A DNA stretch of 64,000 bases, taken from the NCBI RefSeq assembly GCF_029338555.1, contig NZ_CP119989.1, positions 186,001 to 250,000 on the forward strand, written 5' to 3'. The translations under genes and the position numbers were made by a program. Below are positions 33,173 to 40,070 of the stretch, in pieces (position 1 is the stretch's first letter; every line of letters starts with the position of its first letter). The stretch is from Halobaculum marinum (GTDB lineage Archaea > Halobacteriota > Halobacteria > Halobacteriales > Haloferacaceae). Below the pieces are notes generated by a model. That model worked only from the letters and a program-made list of their open reading frames with translations. It ran no database searches and was not told the origin of the DNA.

Positions 33173-34555
33173 TCAGACGAGCGCCTCGACCAGTTCGCGC
33201 CCGTCGTCGAGGATGGCCGCGGTGTGCTCTTCGGAACCGGACTCCCCGTACACGCGCATCTTCGGTTCCGTGCCCGAGGGGCGCACGAGCAGCCACGAGC
33301 CGTCGGCCAAGAGGAGTTTGAACCCGTCGACGGTCACCACGTCGGCCACCTCCTCGCCGGCGACCTCGTCGGGGATGTGGTCCGCGAGGTCGTCGATGAC
33401 GCGCGCCTTCTCGCTGTCGGGGCAGTCGACGCTCACCTTGTCGGCGACGATGCGACCGTGCTCGGCGGTGAGGCGGTCGACGCGCTCGTCGTACGACTCC
33501 TCCGCCGCGGCGGTCGCGGCGAGCAGCGCCATCAACACGCCGTCTTTCTCGCGGATGTGGCCGCGCACGGAGAAGCCGCCGGACTCCTCGCCGCCCATCA
33601 GCGCGTCGTGCTCGCCCATCGCCTGGGCGACCCACTTGAAGCCGACCGCGGTCTCGAACACCTCCTCGCCGTGCGCCTCGGCGATGCGGTCGATGAGGAA
33701 GGTGGTCGAGACGGTGCGGATGGCGGGGCCGGAGTCGCTCTGGAGGAGGTGGTCGTACGTCGCCGCGAAGAAGAGGTTCTCGTCGAGGTGACCCCGCTCG
33801 GGCGTGACGACCGCGAGGCGGTCGGCGTCGCCGTCGTTCGCGATGCCCAGATCCGCGTCCCCGTGGCCGACGTGCTCGGCGAGCGTCTCCAGGTTCTCCG
33901 CGGACGGCTCTGGGGCGCTCCCGCCGAACTCGGCGTCGCGCTCACAGCGCAGTCGGATCACGTCCGCGCCGGCGGCCTCCAAGAGCGCGTCGGTGACGCC
34001 GCGCCCGCTCCCGTGCATGGCGTCGTACGCGACCGTCAACCCCGAGAGGTCGAGCGCGCTGTCGTCGGCGACGAGGGCGCGTGCGTGCTCGGCGTGGGGC
34101 GTCACGAGGTCCGCCCGTCGGATCTCTCCGGGGTCGGCGGCGTCGAGTGCGGGTTCGCGGAGGTTGGCGACGATCCGTTCGGTCACCTCGGGGAGCGCGG
34201 GGGCGCCGTCGTCGGGGATGAACTTCACGCCGTTGTACTCCGGCGGGTTGTGCGAGGCCGTCACCATCAGCGCGCCCGCGGCGTCGCGGTCGACGACGGC
34301 GTAGGCCGCACACGGCGTCGGGCAGTCCCGCTCGGGGAGCACCGCGTCGAAGCCGTTGCCGGCGAGCACCTCGGCGAGCGACTCGGCGAACCCCTCGGAG
34401 GTCGGGCGGGCGTCGTAGCCGACGATCACGGGGCCGTCGTGCCCCTGTTCGGCGAGCGTGTCGGCGACCGCCTGCCCGACGATGCGGACCCGTCGGTCGG
34501 TGAACGTGTCGAGGGTGGCGCGCCACCCGTCCGTTCCGAAGGAGATCTCGTCCAT
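33173..34555 (-). CDS. phosphoglucosamine/phosphomannomutase family enzyme
   Basis: 460-residue alpha-D-phosphohexomutase. Active-site Ser is in MVTASHNPPEYNGVKFIPDD, the metal-binding loop is LGIANDGDADRLAVVTPERG, the sugar loop is MGGEESGGFS and the phosphate loop is LLVRPSGTEPKMRVY. Family members interconvert hexose-1- and -6-phosphates for glycan and amino-sugar synthesis; the exact substrate is not fixed by these motifs. A TTTTTGACC box at about -28 supports the ATG at 34555 (MDEISFGTDGWRATLDTF). It is divergent from the flavin reductase gene. Confidence 0.93.
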   Translation of the reverse strand: MDEISFGTDGWRATLDTFTDRRVRIVGQAVADTLAEQGHDGPVIVGYDARPTSEGFAESLAEVLAGNGFDAVLPERDCPTPCAAYAVVDRDAAGALMVTASHNPPEYNGVKFIPDDGAPALPEVTERIVANLREPALDAADPGEIRRADLVTPHAEHARALVADDSALDLSGLTVAYDAMHGSGRGVTDALLEAAGADVIRLRCERDAEFGGSAPEPSAENLETLAEHVGHGDADLGIANDGDADRLAVVTPERGHLDENLFFAATYDHLLQSDSGPAIRTVSTTFLIDRIAEAHGEEVFETAVGFKWVAQAMGEHDALMGGEESGGFSVRGHIREKDGVLMALLAATAAAEESYDERVDRLTAEHGRIVADKVSVDCPDSEKARVIDDLADHIPDEVAGEEVADVVTVDGFKLLLADGSWLLVRPSGTEPKMRVYGESGSEEHTAAILDDGRELVEALV

Positions 34556-34669
34556 GGGTACGGCGTCGGCCGGGGCGGTCAAAAACCCGGGTGCCCACGT
34601 CGTGTCAGCGGCGAACGCCGACGCACGCGGAGCCGACGGCCTTTTCCTCGCGCTCGGGAAGTGACCCCC

Positions 34670-35290
34670 ATGTCGGAGACGCCCACCGTCGTCGCCGTGA
34701 ACGGTTCGCGGCGCGACGGGAGCTACGGCCGTGCCACCCTGCAGTACGCCCTCGACGCCGCCGCCGAGTACGGCGCCGAACCGGACTTCATCGATCTGGG
34801 CGATCCGGATCTCGACATTCCGCTGTACCACCCCGACGTCGACGAGGCGGACGCCGGCGACGTGCCGGACCTGCTCGCGCGGATGCGCCGCGCCGACGGG
34901 GTGCTGCTGTGCTCGCCGGTGTACCACGGCTCGTACTCCTCGACGTTCCGGTCGTTCCACGACTGGTGCAGTTTCGACGAGTACGAGGACACCATCGTCG
35001 GCCTGTTCGCCGTCGCCGGCGGCGGCACGTACGGGGAGACGCTCGAACACATGCGGGCGACGATCCGCGGCGTCCACGGCTGGGTCGCCCCGCTCCAGGT
35101 CGGCGTCCGCGGCGCTCGCAACAAGTTCGAGCCGTGGGCGGACGGCGAACGGCCGCCGGAGGGCGCCATCGGCGCGGAGTCGCGCTACGAGTTCGTCGAC
35201 GACTCGCTGCGCGAGCGCACCGAGAAACTGGGGCGGCGGGTCGCCCACTACGCGGGACACAAAGACGCGTTCCTCGACGTGCCGGAGTAG
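34670..35290 (+). CDS. NADPH-dependent FMN reductase family flavoprotein
   Basis: 206-residue flavodoxin-fold protein. The phosphate loop is TVVAVNGSRRDGSYGRATLQ, and the flavin loop VLLCSPVYHGSYSSTFRSFH. TIVGLFAVAGGGTYGETLE binds the isoalloxazine. The family reduces flavins, quinones, azo dyes or chromate. A CCTTTTCC box at about -28 supports a leaderless ATG. The neighbours (phosphohexomutase and GIY-YIG protein) give no functional hint. Confidence 0.9.
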   Translation: MSETPTVVAVNGSRRDGSYGRATLQYALDAAAEYGAEPDFIDLGDPDLDIPLYHPDVDEADAGDVPDLLARMRRADGVLLCSPVYHGSYSSTFRSFHDWCSFDEYEDTIVGLFAVAGGGTYGETLEHMRATIRGVHGWVAPLQVGVRGARNKFEPWADGERPPEGAIGAESRYEFVDDSLRERTEKLGRRVAHYAGHKDAFLDVPE

Positions 35291-35299
35291 CCGGCACCC

Positions 35300-35653
35300 T
35301 CACTCGACCAGCGACTCCTTCTGACGACGCGAGAGCTGTTTCACCGCGTACTCTCGACTCATCGCCGCCGACTTCGACCCGAACGCCTCGACGTGCGCCA
35401 ACTCCACCGGGGTTCGACCGCGAGTGTACTTCGCCCCGTCGCCGGCGTCGTGTTCGGCGACGCGCCGCGCCACGTCGGTGGTATAGCCGGTGTACAGCGA
35501 GCCGTCGGCACACTCGACGACGTACACGTAGTGGTCGGCCGCCGGGACCACGACGCCGTCGACACGCTCTGCGTGGGGGTCGGCGTCATCGGCGTCGGCA
35601 CCAGCGGTAGCGCCGTCACGGTCGCCGGGTCGGGCGGCGTGGTCGTCGTGCAC
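35300..35653 (-). CDS. GIY-YIG domain protein (UPF0213-like)
   Basis: 117-residue protein. The N-terminal 35 residues are Asp/Ala-rich and vary. The GIY-YIG core follows: [77 protein letters not shown]. The Arg, His and Glu of the fold are present. UPF0213 proteins are predicted structure-specific nucleases. The GTG at 35653 follows a CGTTTATC box at about -28. It is convergent with the flavin reductase gene, stops 9 bases apart. Confidence 0.88.
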   Translation of the reverse strand: MHDDHAARPGDRDGATAGADADDADPHAERVDGVVVPAADHYVYVVECADGSLYTGYTTDVARRVAEHDAGDGAKYTRGRTPVELAHVEAFGSKSAAMSREYAVKQLSRRQKESLVE

Positions 35654-35788
35654 GGCTGACGGGAACGGTCGAGTCCAGATAAACGGTGGCGGTGCGGCGC
35701 GGTGCCGCGTGTACCGTGGTCCCCCCGGGGGAGTGGGTACGGGTTGGGGTGGTGGCCGTCGCGCGCGGTGGGGTGGTCACAGAGCGGT

Positions 35789-35941
35789 TCAGTCGTCGGC
35801 GCGGGTCCGCTCTCGTGCCGCTTCCGCGATGCCCGCGTTCGCAGAGCAGGACGGGCACGCGTTCAGATTCCCGTGTTCGTCGCTGAACACGCGAGCGAAG
35901 CGGTCGGATACGTGCGACCCGCAGTGGTCGCAGCGTGGCAT
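35789..35941 (-). CDS. 50-residue zinc-ribbon protein
   Basis: Short protein, MPRCDHCGSHVSDRFARVFS, then DEHGNLNACPSCSANAGIAE. Two Cys pairs, CDHC and CPSC, would bind one zinc. Such small zinc ribbons with RVFxDExGNxxACPxC are frequent in haloarchaea and are possible nucleic-acid or protein-binding modules. A GGTATATGTG patch at 35993-36002 could be its TATA box. Many other small zinc proteins of this kind are missed by standard gene finders. Confidence 0.65.
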   Translation of the reverse strand: MPRCDHCGSHVSDRFARVFSDEHGNLNACPSCSANAGIAEAARERTRADD

Positions 35942-36043
35942 GTGGTCGACCGGCATCCACCGCTGCCGGTGTGAGCACTAGGGGATACGATCACATATAC
36001 CCTTTCACGGCTGTATTCGGCCGTCTCGCAGACAGAACCCGAC

Positions 36044-36820
36044 TCAGCGGTCGCCGGCCGTCGACCGACCATCGACCCCGCGGGCGATCAGCGCGGCCTG
36101 CGTCCCCGCGACGAACCCCGCGTCCACGTTCACCACCGAGAGGACGGTGCACGACTGGAGCAGGGCCAACAGCGCGGCGACACCGTCGCCACCGACGCCG
36201 TAGCCCGTGGAGGTGGGCAGTCCGATCACCGGGGCGTCGACGAGGCCCGCCACGAGCGTCGGGAGCGTCGCCTCACGTCCCGCGGCGGCGACGAGCACGT
36301 CCGCGTTCCGGAGCGTCTCCACCTCGTCGAGCACGCGCGTGACGTTGGCGACGCCGACGTCCTCGACCGTCTCGACGCGTGGGCCCGCCTCCCCGGCGAC
36401 GACGGCGGCTTCGCGCGCCGCGTGCGCGTCAGCGGTTCCCCCGGAGACGACGACCACGTCCGCGTCGACCGCCGGCAGTTCGTAGTCGGCGGCGTGGACG
36501 ACGACCGTCCGCGCGCGGGCGTCGCGCTCGACGGTCGCCGTCGGGTGTTCCTTGTCGAGGTACGAGCGGACCTGTTCGGCGGTGTCGTCGTCCGCGCGAG
36601 TGACGAGCGCGTGCCCCGTCGACTCGACGGCGGCGTCGGCCATCGCGGCCACCTCCGCGGGCGTCTTCCCCTCGGCCAGGATTCCCTCGGGGATACCGCG
36701 GCGGTCCTCGCGGGCCGCGTCGAACCGACCAGCCTCCGTCGTCGCGTACCCGCGGAGCCGTGCCTCCGCCTGTGCGGGCGTGAGGTCGCCGGCCGCGAGC
36801 GCGTCCAGAATCTCGCGCAT
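36044..36820 (-). CDS. larB: LarB, pyridinium-3,5-biscarboxylate synthase homologue
   Basis: 258 residues. LarB carboxylates and hydrolyses nicotinic acid adenine dinucleotide in the first step of the nickel-pincer cofactor of lactate racemase and related enzymes; the family was once called circadian phase modifier CpmA and is related to PurE. Motifs: GYATTEAGRFDAAREDRRGI, AEGKTPAEVAAMADAAVES, VVVSGGTADAHAAREAAVVA, GLPTSTGYGVGGDGVAALLA. The chosen ATG at 36820 is preceded by an ATTTATATAC box at about -50, which gives a short leader. LarC and LarE are not in this window. Confidence 0.93.
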   Translation of the reverse strand: MREILDALAAGDLTPAQAEARLRGYATTEAGRFDAAREDRRGIPEGILAEGKTPAEVAAMADAAVESTGHALVTRADDDTAEQVRSYLDKEHPTATVERDARARTVVVHAADYELPAVDADVVVVSGGTADAHAAREAAVVAGEAGPRVETVEDVGVANVTRVLDEVETLRNADVLVAAAGREATLPTLVAGLVDAPVIGLPTSTGYGVGGDGVAALLALLQSCTVLSVVNVDAGFVAGTQAALIARGVDGRSTAGDR

Positions 36821-36948
36821 GCCTCCCGTACGACGCGCGACTGACTCGAAGGCTCCGACCGACACGAGTATATAAATGTACGGTCGTAAACCCCCGCGAA
36901 CGGGCGCGAGGGGCCTTCCCTGTGGGTAAACTTGGGAACGTTTATAAG

Positions 36949-36957
36949 GAGCCGTCG
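36949..36957 (+). promoter_or_regulatory. TATA box of the histone-fold gene
   Basis: TTTATAAGG ends 16 bases before the ATG at 36973, in an otherwise GC-rich interval. It is one of the clearest TATA-like boxes in the window, although slightly closer to the ATG than usual. Confidence 0.5.
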
Positions 36958-36972
36958 GGAAAACCCGGTTGC

Positions 36973-37140
36973 ATGGCAGACCTCATCGTCAAGGCAGCCG
37001 TCAAGGAGTACCTCGAGGAGAAGAACGTCGCGTCTGACTTCTACGACGCGCTCGACGAGGAAGTCGCGGAGCTGCTCGAGGACGCGGCCCGCCGCGCCGA
37101 GGAGAACGACCGCAAGACGGTCCAGCCGCGCGACCTGTAA
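36973..37140 (+). CDS. DUF1931 small histone-fold protein
   Basis: 55-residue protein: MADLIVKAAVKEYLEEKNVA, then SDFYDALDEEVAELLEDAAR and RAEENDRKTVQPRDL. The pattern is a histone-like fold (helix-loop-long helix-loop) and this is a common haloarchaeal family, distinct from the canonical two-domain histone. It likely dimerises and may bind DNA, but this is unproven; it is more acidic than usual histones. TTTATAAGG is 16-24 bases upstream of the ATG. Confidence 0.85.
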   Translation: MADLIVKAAVKEYLEEKNVASDFYDALDEEVAELLEDAARRAEENDRKTVQPRDL

Positions 37141-37200
37141 ACTCGGTCCAACCTTCCTCCACTTATTTCGCCACCCGCGTAGCGACGGCGTCGTCGCTCG

Positions 37201-37896
37201 CTACGGCGTCCGCGTCGTCACGTCGCCGTCGGCGTCGCCCACGTACACCGCGTCCGCCAGTCCGACGAACAGACCGTGCTCCACGACGCCCGCGACGCCC
37301 GAGAGGTCGCGCGCCAGCGCCGCCGGGTCGTCGACGCCGCCGAACTCGCAGTCGAGCACGAGGTTGCCGTTGTCGGTGACGACCGGGCCGTCCTTGCGCT
37401 CGGCGTCGCGAAGCGTCGGCTCGCCCCCGGCGTCGACGACCGCGCGCTCGACGCGGGCGAGTGCGTCGGGCAGCACCTCGACGGGCACCGGGTAGTCGAG
37501 CGACGCCGACAGCTTCGAGTCGTCGGCGACGACGAGGAAGCGATCGGCCGCCGAGGCGACCACCTTCTCGCGGGCGTGGGCGGCCCCGCCGCCCTTGACG
37601 AGCGCGTTCGCGTCCGTTGCGACCTGGTCGGCGCCGTCGATGGCCACGTCCACGCGCGCCACGTCCGACAGCGGGAGGAGCGGGACGCCCACCTCCTTCG
37701 CGAGTGCCCGCGACTGGTACGACGTGGCGACGCCCTCGATAGCGAGGCCGTCGGCGACGCGCTCGCCCAGCGTCCGGATGGCGTGGGCAGCCGTCGACCC
37801 GGTGCCGAGGCCGACGCGGTCGCCGTCGGCCACCTCGGCGGCGGCTGCCTCGCCCGCCGCGCGCTTCGCCGTCTCGCTCCCCGCGGTGTTCTTCAT
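37201..37896 (-). CDS. rpiA: ribose-5-phosphate isomerase A
   Basis: 231 residues. Interconverts ribose-5-phosphate and ribulose-5-phosphate, needed for nucleotide and aromatic synthesis. Signatures: GDRVGLGTGSTAAHAIRTLG, VAIDGADQVATDANALVKGG, GAAHAREKVVASAADRFLVV. The ATG at 37896 is preceded by a GCGTTTTGC box at about -28, so the message is leaderless. It is divergent from the ferredoxin gene at 38052. Confidence 0.96.
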   Translation of the reverse strand: MKNTAGSETAKRAAGEAAAAEVADGDRVGLGTGSTAAHAIRTLGERVADGLAIEGVATSYQSRALAKEVGVPLLPLSDVARVDVAIDGADQVATDANALVKGGGAAHAREKVVASAADRFLVVADDSKLSASLDYPVPVEVLPDALARVERAVVDAGGEPTLRDAERKDGPVVTDNGNLVLDCEFGGVDDPAALARDLSGVAGVVEHGLFVGLADAVYVGDADGDVTTRTP

Positions 37897-38051
37897 GCGC
37901 GGTGATGCCGGCGCGGCGCGCAAAACGCTTGCCCGTCGCTCGGCGGGGCAGCCGAGCGTTCGTCGACGGCGACGGGTGCTCGTCGATCCAGCCACACCAC
38001 CCGGCCTCCGTCGGGCGAAGACGGTATTACACCCGACGCCGACCGTCCGGT

Positions 38052-38294
38052 ATGCACATCGAGTTCGACCGTGACACCTGCGTCGGCATGTACCAGTGCG
38101 TCGCCGAGTGGGACGCCTTCGAGAAGGACATGGACGCCGGCAAGGCGACGCTCGTCGGCGGGGAGGAGGTCGAGGAGGACACCTTCTCGCTGGAGGTGCC
38201 CGAGGGTGAGGAGTTGGACGCGAAGTTCGCCGCCCGGACCTGCCCGGTCGACGCGATCCGACTGTACGACGACGACGGCGAACAGCTCATCTGA
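38052..38294 (+). CDS. small single-cluster ferredoxin
   Basis: 80-residue ferredoxin, MHIEFDRDTCVGMYQCVAEW ... FAARTCPVDAIRLYDDDGE. Only three Cys are seen (C-x5-C and CP), which fits a 3Fe-4S or a 4Fe-4S cluster with a non-Cys fourth ligand, as in some archaeal and P450-linked ferredoxins. The acidic surface (EEVEEDTFSLEVPEGEELD) is usual for halophiles. GGTATTACACC at about -30 fits a leaderless start. It ends 30 bases from the convergent opsin-like gene. Confidence 0.88.
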   Translation: MHIEFDRDTCVGMYQCVAEWDAFEKDMDAGKATLVGGEEVEEDTFSLEVPEGEELDAKFAARTCPVDAIRLYDDDGEQLI

Positions 38295-38324
38295 GGGCGA
38301 CGCCGCGGCGGAGTCGCTCGCGCG

Positions 38325-39062
38325 TCACTCCGCGGTCCGCGCCGGCGCGAGATCCGAGTCGTCCAGCCGACCCACGCCGCGGACGAGGACGACGCCGAAC
38401 CCGACCGTCGCCGCGAGGTCGAGGGCGGCGAACGCTGCGGTCTCGACCGACAGCGGGACGATTCCGTAGCCGCTCTGGGTCCCCAGGAGCCACACGACCG
38501 GGTACAGCGCCCACACCGCCACCACGAGGGTGCGCAGGCGACCGAACAACTCCGCGCGGGCGTCGGACTGCTCGTCTGCTCGTTGCGAGAGCGCCCCGAG
38601 CAGGACGTACAGCAGGGCGACCAGCGCGCCCGTGGAGATGGCCCACCACGAGAGGCGGGCGACCTGTCCCTCGCGCGCCAGCGCGCCGACGAGCCCCGCC
38701 ACGAACACGAACGCGTCGAGGCCGAGCAGCGTCGCGAGGGCGTTGCGGTCGGCGCCGGCGAGCAGCGCCATCGCCGTCAGGATCAGCGGTGTGACGACTA
38801 GCCAGCCGACGTAGCGGGCCCAGTAGACGTCGAGCGTCCCGACGGTCTGGACCGGCACCTCGATCAGGCCGAACCCGGTGGCCATCGAGAAGTACGTCGC
38901 CGCCGCGGTTGCCGTGCCGAAGATCGTGACGACGTAGTACTGCTGTCGCGCGGAGTCGCTCACGGACCAGCCCCGTGCGACGAGATACAGCGTCCCGAGC
39001 GCCATCCCGACGGTCGCTAGCCACAGGCTCCCCGCTTCGAGCCCCGGTGTTGGTGTCGCCAT
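38325..39062 (-). CDS. opsin-like seven-helix protein without the retinal-binding lysine
   Basis: 245-residue microbial-rhodopsin homologue. Helix C reads VYWARYVGWLVVTPLILTAM (bacteriorhodopsin-like YWARYxDW) and helix F WALYPVVWLLGTQSGYGIVP. Arg83, Trp87, Asp215 and the helix-F Trp/Tyr/Pro set match the retinal pocket. But the Schiff-base Lys is replaced by Thr219 in LDLAATVGFGVVLVRG (codon ACG, 38406-38408), the Asp85 equivalent is Gly86 and the Asp96 equivalent is Ala97. It cannot form the usual chromophore. It is divergent from crtY and brp. A GCATATAAG box at 39091-39098 gives a leaderless start. It may bind retinal non-covalently, or interact with carotenoid enzymes as bacterio-opsin does. 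Confidence 0.9.
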   Translation of the reverse strand: MATPTPGLEAGSLWLATVGMALGTLYLVARGWSVSDSARQQYYVVTIFGTATAAATYFSMATGFGLIEVPVQTVGTLDVYWARYVGWLVVTPLILTAMALLAGADRNALATLLGLDAFVFVAGLVGALAREGQVARLSWWAISTGALVALLYVLLGALSQRADEQSDARAELFGRLRTLVVAVWALYPVVWLLGTQSGYGIVPLSVETAAFAALDLAATVGFGVVLVRGVGRLDDSDLAPARTAE

Positions 39063-39090
39063 CCCGGTCGGCCGTGAGCCGGGGGCGGGC

Positions 39091-39098
39091 TTATATGC
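39091..39098 (-). promoter_or_regulatory. TATA box of the opsin-like gene
   Basis: CATATAAG on the minus strand lies about 30 bases before the ATG at 39062, indicating leaderless transcription and an intact promoter for the lysine-free opsin gene. Confidence 0.6.
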
Positions 39099-39208
39099 TC
39101 GCCTGACCCGGGATGTCGCGCCGATCGGACCTGGCCCCGTCCCCGACGCGAACGCGTTCGGCCGCGCGAGGCCGTCGTCGTCGAGCGCGTCCGTCCAGTC
39201 CCCCCACG

Positions 39209-39214
39209 CTTATC
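39209..39214 (+). promoter_or_regulatory. likely TATA-like box of the crtY-brp transcript
   Basis: CTTATC at 39209-39214 is about 27 bases before the ATG at 39238, giving a predicted transcript start near 39238 and a 50-base distance to the GTG of crtY. Confidence 0.35.
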
Positions 39215-39237
39215 GCCGTCGCCGCCCGGGACGCTGT

Positions 39238-39294
39238 ATGGCTCCGGATCTCCGCCGTCGGTCGTCGGCCCACCTCGACGGGGGAGCGCGGTGA
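39238..39294 (+). CDS. possible 18-codon leader ORF before crtY
   Basis: MAPDLRRRSSAHLDGGAR, then TGA at 39292-39294. The ATG sits at the predicted transcript start, and the TGA overlaps the GTG of crtY (GTGA), which is the classic overlap for translational coupling. It may be a leader peptide; it could also be accidental. Confidence 0.3.
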   Translation: MAPDLRRRSSAHLDGGAR

Positions 39295-40070
39295 CGCTCA
39301 CCTACCTCGGCTTCCACGTGCTGTTCGTCCTGCCGGTCGTGGCGCTGCTATTGTGGCGCCGTCCGGCGCTCCCGCGGCGTCGCCTGCGCGTCGCTCGCGC
39401 GGGTCTCGTGTTGATGGGGACGGTCGCGTTCGCGTACACGACGCCGTGGGACAACGCCCTCATCGAGCGCGGCGTGTGGTTCTACGGCGACGGGCGAGTC
39501 GCCGCGCGCGTGTGGCTCGCGCCCGTCGGCGAGTACCTGTTCTTCGTTCTCCAGACCGTCATCGTCGGCCTGTGGCTCTACCGGGTCGACTTCGACCCCA
39601 CGCCCACCGCCGGCGACACGGCCCGCCTCCCACGAGCGGTCGGCGCCGCCGCGCTCCTCGTGCTCGGTGCCGCAGGCGGGTGGTTCGTCGTCGCCGGCCC
39701 CGAACGGCTCTTCTACCTCGGCGCGATCCTCGCGTGGGCCTGCCCGGTGATAGCGCTCCAGTGGGCCGTCGGCGGGGCGTTCCTGCTCCGACGGCCGCGC
39801 CCGTGGCTCCTCGGCATCGCCGTCCCGTCGCTGTACCTGTGGGCGGTCGACCGCGTCGCCATCGGCGTGGGCGTGTGGACCATCGCCGACGCCACCTCGA
39901 CGGGCGTGACGCTGTTCGGCCTCCCGGTCGAGGAGGCCGTCTTCTTCGTCGTGACGTGTACGCTCGTGGTGTACGGGCTGATCCTGCTCGAGTGGGTCGT
40001 CGTGCGGTTCACGGGGACGAGCGAGGATGGAACGGTCGACGATCGCACGGACATCGCGGCGGACGACTGA
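39291..40070 (+). CDS. crtY: lycopene beta-cyclase, fused heterodimer type (CrtYc-CrtYd)
   Basis: 259-residue polytopic membrane enzyme that closes the beta-ionone rings of lycopene to give beta-carotene. It has two tandem lycopene-cyclase domains of about 100 residues. The first has TTPWDNALIERGVWFYG and PVGEYLFFVLQT, and the second GVWTIADATSTGVTLFGLPV with EEAVFFVVTCTLVVYG. These match the archaeal fused cyclase. GTG at 39291; an upstream short ORF overlaps it. Its stop overlaps the brp ATG (TGATG), so the two genes make one transcript, giving retinal from lycopene. Confidence 0.9.
   Translation: MTLTYLGFHVLFVLPVVALLLWRRPALPRRRLRVARAGLVLMGTVAFAYTTPWDNALIERGVWFYGDGRVAARVWLAPVGEYLFFVLQTVIVGLWLYRVDFDPTPTAGDTARLPRAVGAAALLVLGAAGGWFVVAGPERLFYLGAILAWACPVIALQWAVGGAFLLRRPRPWLLGIAVPSLYLWAVDRVAIGVGVWTIADATSTGVTLFGLPVEEAVFFVVTCTLVVYGLILLEWVVVRFTGTSEDGTVDDRTDIAADD

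Noticed and set aside
38325-39062. Opsin-like gene as a pseudogene
   Set aside because: No frameshift or stop, good leaderless promoter, and the pocket residues other than Lys and two Asp are conserved.
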